The position numbers were made by a program, and so were the translations under genes. 64,000 nucleotides of DNA from Struthio camelus (Eukaryota; Chordata; Aves; Struthioniformes; Struthionidae), in the NCBI RefSeq assembly GCF_040807025.1, contig NC_090967.1, positions 2,912,001 through 2,976,000 on the forward strand. Direction: 5' to 3'. The notes under the pieces were generated by a model. That model was not told where the DNA came from, ran no database searches, and was given only the letters and a program-made list of their open reading frames with translations. Shown one piece after another: positions 57,684-64,000 of the stretch; the stretch's first letter is position 1; each line of letters opens with the position of its first letter.

Positions 57684-60600
57684 CTGCAAGGAGATGGGGT
57701 ACATCAGGGCTGCAGCTGCCTCCCAGGCAAGTCTCTGCCTCAAGGGGGGACAGCATGCAGAGAGAGCAAGAGAGAGCTTTCACCAAGACGCAGTTTGGCT
57801 TCCAGCTCCACCATGGCCCGAGCCCCTGGGATGTGACCTATAACATGGGGACCCTCTTGGGCGTCTTGGAAGCTCTTAGAGATTGGGATTCTCAATCCTG
57901 ATCTCATCTGGGACCTCTCTGTACCACTGAAATAGGTATGATAAAATCAAGGGCTTTATTTCTCCACTGATAAGAATGTCTGCAGCTACAGGGAAACCAA
58001 AGCTCCTATGTGATTGCAGTGACCCACTGCATATAGCGGCATGAACAGTACCAGCCCCTGGCTTTGGTAGAGAGACCTGCACCAGACCCTGCTGCCTCCT
58101 AACTGCCAGGTTCAGTAAGCCTTGGAGGCCAATTCCTTCCTGCAGCTGAGAGCAGATCCTATCCAGAACTGGCAGGTCTCCTACCCCTGGGGCCATGTCA
58201 CAAGAGCAGTGCCAATGAGGAGAGGCCACAAGGCCTATCCCAATTTCCAGGCAGTGGCTTGCCTGGGGAATCTCACCATTCCCATTACAAGCAAATCTCC
58301 TGGCTGTCCCCAGACCCGGATACAGAGGCAGGCAAGGCAATCCCAGCCCTGTGTACCTGGAAGGCAGGCAGATCCTTCCTTTCATAAGCCCTCACCTGCT
58401 GAATGGTGGTTTTGCCCATGATGGTGCGGTATAAGCGGATGGTGAGTGAGGGGATGGTGTTCACTACCAAGGACAGCAGGATGATGAGCAGAATGTACGG
58501 GTCGGTCAGGGCATTCTTGCTGGCATCTGTTAATGCACGAGTCACCATCAAGTGAGATTCAAGCAGGAGAAGTGCCCAGCAAGGGCAAAAAAGAAAAAGA
58601 ACAACTGTGAGGGTGCAGACCCAGACCCACAAAGGTGTTGAGGGGTCTAAACAGGAGATGGCACTTAAGTTGGAGTCAAGATCAAGATTAAGCCAGCAAG
58701 ATCAAGAAGTGGCATGTCTGTCCCCTAGCAGAGCCCTCAGGGCTGAACAGCAGCTGAGGGCTAGTGCAAGGGACAGGACGATCAAGCGGGCTGGGCTGGG
58801 CCAGGAGACAGGCTCTGGCCAAGGCCCAGGAGAAAACATGATCTACAGGGTGGAAAACAGCTTCTAGCACTGAACACAGCCTGGGCTCCCTTGTTTTAGG
58901 AGAGGAAGGACTGCAGGGATCCCTGGGGCATCTTACCTGGAAAGCGGAAGATGGCAGGGGCTATTTTGAAGGCATTGATGCTTTGGGTCAGGAAGGAGAA
59001 GAGACAGAAGAGCAGTAGGCTGGCTGTGACCATCAGGAAGGACAACACGGTCCAGAACTTTGTGTCCATGATGATCTGTGCAGGCAACAACAGCGCACAC
59101 AGAGCCCTGTCAAGACTGTCAGGAATGGGGAGCCCCATTCTACTTGGCCACTCATTCTTCAAGGGAGCCCCAAGTTCACACCCCATAATGAAGGATCGTC
59201 GCCCAGCAATGAAGCTGGCTGTGAATCAGGTCAGAGAGCCCAGGGCTGAGCTCAGCTGTGGTCCCTAAACATCTGCACCAAACTCTGGCAGGGAGCAGGG
59301 AGGCCAGCACAGCACTTGCCACAGTGCAGAGAAGGGCCCATCTTCTTACACTCTCCACTCCAAATCCCCTGTACTTTCCTTGCAACACCACTATCCTGAG
59401 AGCCAGAGGCTGGGCATGATGAGCTACATCTTGCAAGGAAAGGAGAAGGTGCATAGGATGGATGCTAGGGCTGAAGTTTCTGTTCCCCAGGTGCCTGGCA
59501 GTGCAACACTATGTGCCTCGGGTCCGTCTCTGCCCTACAACCCTGTACGCTGTTTGACCCAGCATGGCCTTTTAATTCATTGTCCTTCCTTGCAACCTCC
59601 GGTGCCACCCTGGCTCTGCCATCACCCTGGCTCAGGCATCGTGGGCCTGTCTCCTGGGCCAGCGTGGGGCAGACCTGTGCTTACCTCCACGATGACCGAC
59701 AGAAAAGCTGATGTGGCAACAGTGATGGCAAAGGACTCATAGTCCCCGACAACCTTACTGCCGACTCGGTCCTCAAAGGCCCAGAGTGCAATGTAGAAGC
59801 TGGCGAGTGAGGTGCTGATACCATGCAGGAGGGTCACGCCAAAAACGCGGTAGTTGAAGAGCTCATCTCGCTGCCCAATCACATAAAGTTCAGGGAACTC
59901 CAGACTCTTCTTGGCACTTACATCCTGCAGGGAGGGAGGACACTAAGCATCAACCTTCCCACCCACACCAGGGACATTGGGCCATCTCATCTGATGTACC
60001 CTCTGTGAGCACTGAGATGAGTCTGACCTCCATCCGCTTGCTTGGGGCGGGGGGGGTGGGGGTAGGTGGGATACGGAACCGAGGCACCACAGTACCAGTT
60101 CTGTAAGTAGCCCCTTGGGATGCTAAGTGAGGCTGAGCTCCAAATGCCCATCAAGCACCTACTATCATGTCCCAGCAGTGCACAAAGAGCCATACAGATG
60201 GAGACAGGGTGCAATGACTACTGGGCTCATTTATGCATACTGAGTATCCAGCTTCCAGGCCACAGGGCCTGGACGTTGCCTGGTGAAACAGTACCTGCTC
60301 CAGAAGGCCCATGGAAAGCACAGGGTAGGCGGTGTAGAACACGTTATAGAGTGCAAGGAACCAGCCCTCGTACAAAGGCTAAAAGGGAGAAGAAAGTGGC
60401 TGTGAGCTCAGTAACGCTTTAGAAAGACTCAGAGAGGATACCAGGCACCAGGGGCGTACAAGTCTAGAAGACTGTGATCCAAAGCCTGGAGAAACAGGCC
60501 ACGGGCTCTGCAGCAGCTCCAGCTTATCTGCAGTGCTCTCCAGGCTCATTGGGCCATGCTGCAAACAGAGCAGGAAGCTGTGGAGCCACACAACGGTGAC

Positions 60601-63600
60601 CAAGTCACATTGATGGCCTTCAGCCTGGGTAAAAGCTCCCATCATTTATGAAACCAGCTTAATGTAACTGGGAGCTTTCCCTGCCTCTGTCTGAGGCTCA
60701 GCTGCTGCTCACAAGGACTGTCAGTGCCTACAAGGACACCCTCAAAGCTCCCCTGGTTGCTTTTCTCAGCCAGTCACAGAGGGATCCAGCCAGGACAAAT
60801 GCAAATAACCTGCTGAGTCTCAGCCAGGCAGCCCCAAAAATCAGGAGCCCTGATTCAGACCACGTGCCCTGTTGACACAGTCCCAGCACGACAGCAGCAG
60901 CCCTTACCTGAGCTGTAAATCCACTGTGAAAAGCAAACCAGACCTGGGCCATGAGGCCAGCAAAGGTCTTGTAGAAGAAGTAGCGGAGGAACTTGCAGAT
61001 CCGGAGGTAGGCCCAGCGGCCGTGGACAAGCAGAAGGCGCTGGAGGTAGCGGAACTGCGCCAGGGCATAGTCGCTGCACTGCACGGCCTGCATGCCCTCC
61101 AGCCCACTGATGCCAACCCCAATGTCAGCAGCTGGGGACAAAGGGAGGACATGAAATGCAGGTGGGGGGATTTCAGGGTGTTTCAGGCCTCACAGTGTTT
61201 GGCTTCCCCATTGCTACAGGAGATGGCTCTGCCTCAAGGCTGATGGGCAGAGGGTGAATCCAGGAGTGATGGGCAAAGGAAAATGCAATGGGGCATGGCC
61301 CTGGGAGCAACAAGCCAGGCAAAGGAGGCATGGTTGGGTGTGATAAAAGCACAGCCTTCCTACCAGAAGGTCCTGGCTGAAACCCACCCCGCTACCCCAA
61401 GGCTCACTTTTGATCATGTTGACATCGTTGGCCCCATCGCCGATGGCCAGCGTGATGGCGTTCTTGTACTTCTTCACTAGCTGCACAACGAGTGATTTCT
61501 GCTTGGGGGTCACCCTGCAGCAGATCACAGCCTGGCAGCTGGTGGCCAACTCCACGAACGCCTTCTCCACCAGGCTGCCCTGCTTCTGCGAGCCCACAGC
61601 CTTGCAGCATGCCAGCCGCTGCCCCAGCCACTCTGTCCTCTTCTTCAGCTCTTCTCCCGTGTGGAGGATTTTGTCCTTAGGAGAGAGCACACCCCAGGTT
61701 AGTGATTCACCCCACAGCTAGCCAAAGAAGAGAGGGGCTAGTCACATGTCCAGGGCTAGCAAGAAGGGATGGGGCTGTTCTTAGCTCCCAAGCACTTGTG
61801 CTGCAATCTTGAGCAAGGAGGGAGGATGATAACATTTAAGGTCTGTATTTTCCAAAGACCTTCAGGGATTTTATAGCACAAGGACCCTGACTCCTTGATT
61901 ATGCTCTTAAATCTCATAGGTACTATAAAAAGTGACTCCAGTTTGCTCCAAGTTCATCAGATAGCAGGGACTGTGACAGTGGCACTCTACCCATGACACC
62001 AGACTGTCCCAGTGTGACCAGAAGAGCGCATGGATTTATTAAGCAACTACTTGCCAGCCTGCATCGGTGTGGTTAAAGCCCCCAACACCTTTCACTGCTT
62101 GCTCCCCAGCCCAAACTGCTGACCAGGTGGCTTTTCCCACCCCTTGGGGCAGAAGGGTATCAGCTACTCTGAGTCTTGGTGCCACCTCAGCCATCTCTTA
62201 GTGACTCCCTATTAAAGTTGTCAGATAACTACTTTCTGCTTCCATGTGTCACCTCAGAGGGTAGAAAGGCCCTTTCACTGCCTCCCTTATATACTGGGTA
62301 GCAGCCCCATGCCCTGAAACACAACTGCCATGGTCTACCCCAGAGGTGGCTACACTTTAGCAGAAGGCAGAATGATGTTGGGGGTCGCTGTAGAATACCA
62401 GTAACCAAACTGGTGCAATCTCTTCCCAGCACCCAGGAGGCGCTGTGTTTGATAGCACTGGGGCACATCCATCTCGGAGACAAACAGTGACAAACAGTGT
62501 CCGGTAGCACAGGCAGGGAGCAGAGAGGGGAGCAGCGAAGCACTGCCTTACCAGGAAGTCCCCATTGACTATGAGAGCTCTCTTCTTATGGCGCAAGGCC
62601 TCTGGGCACTGCTGGAAGAAGCAGCTGCTGTACAAGGCTTCCTCACTGCTGCTCACATTGTTGTGGCTCACCCAGCAGGCCTCGAGGATTTCACTGTGCA
62701 GGGAAGGGACAGGCAGAGCTGAGCCAGCATGCTGGGAACACTGTACATGCTTTGTGACTTTGATTGGAACCTACTGATGGCCTCTGCCACCTCAAAGCCA
62801 GGTCCGGGGACCTGGGACCAGCACCCAGTGGTGGGAACAGAAGGGAGAGACAGGATGCCACAAGAGTTCACAGATATCAGAAATCAGCCCCCATCCAGGC
62901 AGGCCTGAGAACAAAGTTTCATGTGGCTAGGAGGCTGGAGAGCTGTGTTAAGCACTTTCTGCCAAGGAGAAGAGAGTTGTAGTGGCCAGCACAGAGCAGC
63001 GAGGCCGGGAAGAGCATCAGAAGATGATGAGGGAGATGGAAATCTGGGCTTGGACACAGAAGGAGAAGCATCTCTGGCAGTTTGGCTCTCTGCCCACACT
63101 CATACACCCTCAGGTGTCTCCTTCAATAGGAGTAACCTCCTTCCCTGCCTAGTGGGAGATTGTCCTGAACCAGGAGCTCGCAATTTCTCACCTTATCTTC
63201 TTCTCCTCCAGGACCTCCATGTCATCCGTGAGCAGCTTACATGCATAGCCAACATTCATTGCAGTCTCTGCAACACACATGTATCAGCGGCCAATGGCTG
63301 CACAGTGCTGTCACCTCCATGCCCAGGCAGCCCTCAAGTCCTGCCTCAAGCCAGGCAGAACAGTCCTAGGGCAGACAGCAGGAGCCAAGGATTTTATTCT
63401 AGCTCTTGCCCTATGCCATCATGCAAATGGCTTCCCCTTCCTCAGTTTCCCCATTGGTGACATGATCCGTAGGATGTGCTATTATCGTATATGAAAGGTA
63501 CCAGCAGAGCCTCTTTGCTGTCCTCTCTCTCCCAGAGTCTCTTCTCTTCTCTGGCCCTTATTAGAGAAAACCCAAAATGTGTTGGTAGGGTCTGGAGCTG

Positions 63601-63723
63601 CCTCCACTGACCTTGTTTATCGCCTGTCAGCACCCAAACTTTTATATTGCCCAGTTTCAGCAGCTGGATGGTCTCAGGGACTCCATCTTGCAACTTATCT
63701 TCAATGGCCGTGGCCCCAAGCAG
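57447..63723 (-). CDS. ATP8B3: ATP8B3, phospholipid-transporting P4-ATPase, 3' part (10 exons)
   Basis: Gene model, minus strand, in transcript order: 63723-63612, 63267-63192, 62693-62552, 61675-61408, 61131-60908, 60378-60295, 59924-59685, 59075-58937, 58526-58396, 57683-57447. All junctions are GT-AG, phases agree, and the join is 1,653 nt (550 residues plus stop). The product is the C-terminal half of a class I P4-ATPase, a flippase that moves aminophospholipids from outer to cytosolic leaflet, usually with a CDC50/TMEM30 partner. Visible landmarks: DGVPET and TGDKQE in the P domain, CRVTPKQK, the GDGANDV hinge motif, segments M5-M10 and a [10 protein letters not shown] tail motif shared by ATP8B proteins. 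ATP8B3 rather than another ATP8B is chosen from synteny with ONECUT3. The 5' exons, with the A domain, PISL motif and DKTGT phosphorylation site, lie beyond the window. No frame break is seen. Confidence 0.87.
58396..58526 (-). CDS. ATP8B3: ATP8B3 exon: membrane segment M10
   Basis: A 131-nt exon completing Asp, then [20 protein letters not shown] into M10 and the membrane-proximal [15 protein letters not shown]. Acceptor GCATTAACAG, donor CAGCAG/GTGAGG. The ASNALRQPYIW element of ATP8B1 corresponds to [11 protein letters not shown] here. Confidence 0.88.
58937..59075 (-). CDS. ATP8B3: ATP8B3 exon: membrane segment M9
   Basis: A 139-nt exon beginning [20 protein letters not shown] (compare QIGLDTSYWT in ATP8B1) and continuing [11 protein letters not shown], then the loop [13 protein letters not shown], ending one base into Asp. 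Acceptor GCCTGCACAG, donor CCAG/GTAAGA. Confidence 0.9.
59685..59924 (-). CDS. ATP8B3: ATP8B3 exon: M7 and start of M8
   Basis: A 240-nt phase-0 exon. It starts [20 protein letters not shown], the family's extracytosolic/cytosolic loop (DVSDKLSLRFPGLY in ATP8B1), continues through M7 ([20 protein letters not shown]) and enters M8 at [17 protein letters not shown]. Acceptor CCTCCCTGCAG, donor GTGGAG/GTAAGC. Confidence 0.93.
60295..60378 (-). CDS. ATP8B3: ATP8B3 exon: membrane segment M6
   Basis: An 84-nt phase-0 exon encoding 28 residues, [20 protein letters not shown] and the following LSMGLLEQ, which aligns to M6 of P4-ATPases (FITLYNVLYTSLPVL in ATP8B1, from memory). Acceptor CTCCCTTTTAG, donor GAGCAG/GTACTG. 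Confidence 0.9.
60908..61131 (-). CDS. ATP8B3: ATP8B3 exon: [10 protein letters not shown] to membrane segment M5
   Basis: A 224-nt exon completing Thr, then [20 protein letters not shown] and the [11 protein letters not shown] stretch leading to M5. M5 keeps the FFYK Lys shown in related flippases to be critical for lipid transport. It ends SGFTAQ at donor CTCAG/GTAAGG. Acceptor TGTCCCCAG. The Cys in QCSDYA is unusual compared with the small residues I recall there in ATP8B1. Confidence 0.93.
61408..61675 (-). CDS. ATP8B3: ATP8B3 exon: CRVTPKQK and GDGANDV motifs
   Basis: A 268-nt exon, phase 0 at the start, ending one base into a Thr codon. It holds the basic [20 protein letters not shown] helix, the conserved [18 protein letters not shown], and the hinge motif [17 protein letters not shown], whose Asp residues bind Mg2+ in P-type ATPases. 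All catalytic residues of this segment are intact. Acceptor CTCTCCTAAG, donor AAAA/GTGAGC. Confidence 0.93.
61676..62551 (-). other. ATP8B3 intron, no features recognised
   Basis: The largest ATP8B3 intron after the gaps near 57.7-58.4 and 59.1-59.7 kb. It has no exon-like conserved segment or clear repeat. The other ATP8B3 introns in the window (63,268-63,611; 62,694-63,191; 60,379-60,907; 59,925-60,294; 59,076-59,684; 58,527-58,936; 57,684-58,395) are likewise empty apart from the MIR-like relic at 63.4 kb. Confidence 0.6.
62552..62693 (-). CDS. ATP8B3: ATP8B3 exon: variable loop to VNGDFL
   Basis: A 142-nt exon giving one base for Ser then 47 codons. It begins [20 protein letters not shown] and ends with ALIVNGDFL, the conserved strand before the next variable insertion. 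Acceptor CCCTGCACAG, donor TTCCTG/GTAAGG. The Ser/Glu-rich, Cys-containing centre is the fast-evolving part. Confidence 0.82.
63192..63267 (-). CDS. ATP8B3: ATP8B3 exon: [13 protein letters not shown] segment
   Basis: A 76-nt exon whose first two bases complete the Glu of the TGDKQET motif. It encodes [20 protein letters not shown] and ends two bases into the Ser codon of KKIS. Acceptor TGTTGCAG, donor ATAAG/GTGAGA. It matches the P-domain segment following TGDKQET in all ATP8B paralogues. Confidence 0.86.
63401..63490 (+). repeat. Possible MIR-like SINE relic in ATP8B3 intron
   Basis: CTTCCTCAGTTTCCCCATTG (63,437-63,456), followed by a short GTGACATGATCCGTAGGATG segment, resembles the MIR core CCTCAGTTTCCCCATCTGTA. 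Diverged outside this core. Confidence 0.45.
63612..63723 (-). CDS. ATP8B3: ATP8B3 exon: P-domain start (DGVPET...TGDKQ)
   Basis: Acceptor CTCCTTGCAG before Leu-Leu-Gly-Ala-Thr-Ala; encodes 37 codons plus one base. It includes [20 protein letters not shown] and the conserved [10 protein letters not shown] of the phosphorylation domain, whose TGD aids Mg2+/phosphate handling. Donor CAAG/GTCAGT. It starts in phase 0, so the upstream exon must end on a codon boundary; I do not see that exon in the remaining 277 bases. Confidence 0.88.
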
Positions 63724-64000
63724 CTGCAAGGAGAGTGAGTCAGTGTCACAGTGTGGGGCAGGATGGCAGGGGCAAGATAGAGTTGGGAATTGCCCCTGGA
63801 TCCACTTAGGGATTCTGTGTCCCTACAGACTCCATCCTCTTCCCATGGGTGTCCCTGCAGGACATAACCTGACAGATCTCTAGCTCAGCGTCTACTGGAA
63901 CGTCACAAAATCATCCATGCGGGTGATCTCAGCCCACTCTCTCCCTCTGCAGATGGGTGTTGGGTCAGACACTTTTCCTCCTCGCCCTGGGGAACTGAAC
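63724..64000 (-). other. End of window, ATP8B3 intron
   Basis: No recognisable P4-ATPase exon on the minus strand in the last 277 bases, so the window stops inside an intron upstream of the first visible exon. Confidence 0.6.

Noticed and set aside
1-64000. CRISPR arrays, rRNA, tRNA, retroviral genes or a novel multi-gene system
   Set aside because: No spaced direct repeats, no recognised tRNA A/B boxes, no reverse transcriptase, gag or env motifs. The window is explained by two vertebrate genes and non-coding DNA.

Overview
This window looks like avian nuclear DNA. It holds one complete gene, ONECUT3 on the + strand, and the 3' half of a second, ATP8B3 on the - strand, arranged tail to tail. 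The bird assignment rests on a CR1 LINE 3' end of avian type near 37.6 kb, with the two-fold TTCTGTGA-type terminal repeat, and on a GC-rich, minisatellite-rich sequence with short ATP8B3 introns. From memory, ONECUT3 and ATP8B3 are also convergent neighbours on human 19p13.3, and in chicken this block lies on a small GC-rich chromosome. I ran no search.

Layout. 1-11.7 kb is the upstream flank of ONECUT3. I see no gene there. It holds microsatellites, two unusual minisatellites (3.6-3.85 kb and 10.2-11.46 kb) and a long CpG-rich stretch. At 11.69-12.11 kb lie the likely promoter and 5'UTR: two GC boxes, a perfect CRE, a three-codon upstream ORF and a (GGA)n run. At 12,110-13,139 is coding exon 1 of ONECUT3 (N-terminal region plus Cut domain). 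At 13,140-44,804 is a single 31.7-kb phase-1 intron with candidate enhancers, long polypyrimidine tracts, MIR- and CR1-like relics and an internal CpG-rich block at 32.0-33.8 kb. At 44,805-45,097 is coding exon 2 (homeodomain and C-terminus). The two exons join in frame to a 440-residue protein.

From 45,098 to about 55,372 I infer a 10.3-kb ONECUT3 3'UTR. It ends at AATAAA (55,351) followed by a GT-rich element. It carries five perfect 8-mer matches to the miR-9 seed plus three 7-mers, against about 0.16 8-mers expected by chance. This is the most notable signal here and fits the known control of ONECUT factors by miR-9.

At 57,447-63,723 (- strand), ten exons of ATP8B3 join without a frame break into the last 550 residues of a P4-ATPase flippase: the end of the P domain, membrane segments 5-10 and the cytosolic tail. 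The 5' exons (A domain, PISL motif, phosphorylated Asp, most of the N domain) lie beyond 64,000.

The two genes are not known to share a pathway. ONECUT3 is a nuclear transcription factor of neural and endodermal development; ATP8B3 is a membrane lipid flippase (testis-enriched in mammals). Most long open frames in the GC-rich DNA are composition artefacts and were left out. I found no mobile-element coding region, CRISPR array, convincing tRNA or rRNA, and no evidence of an undescribed molecular system.
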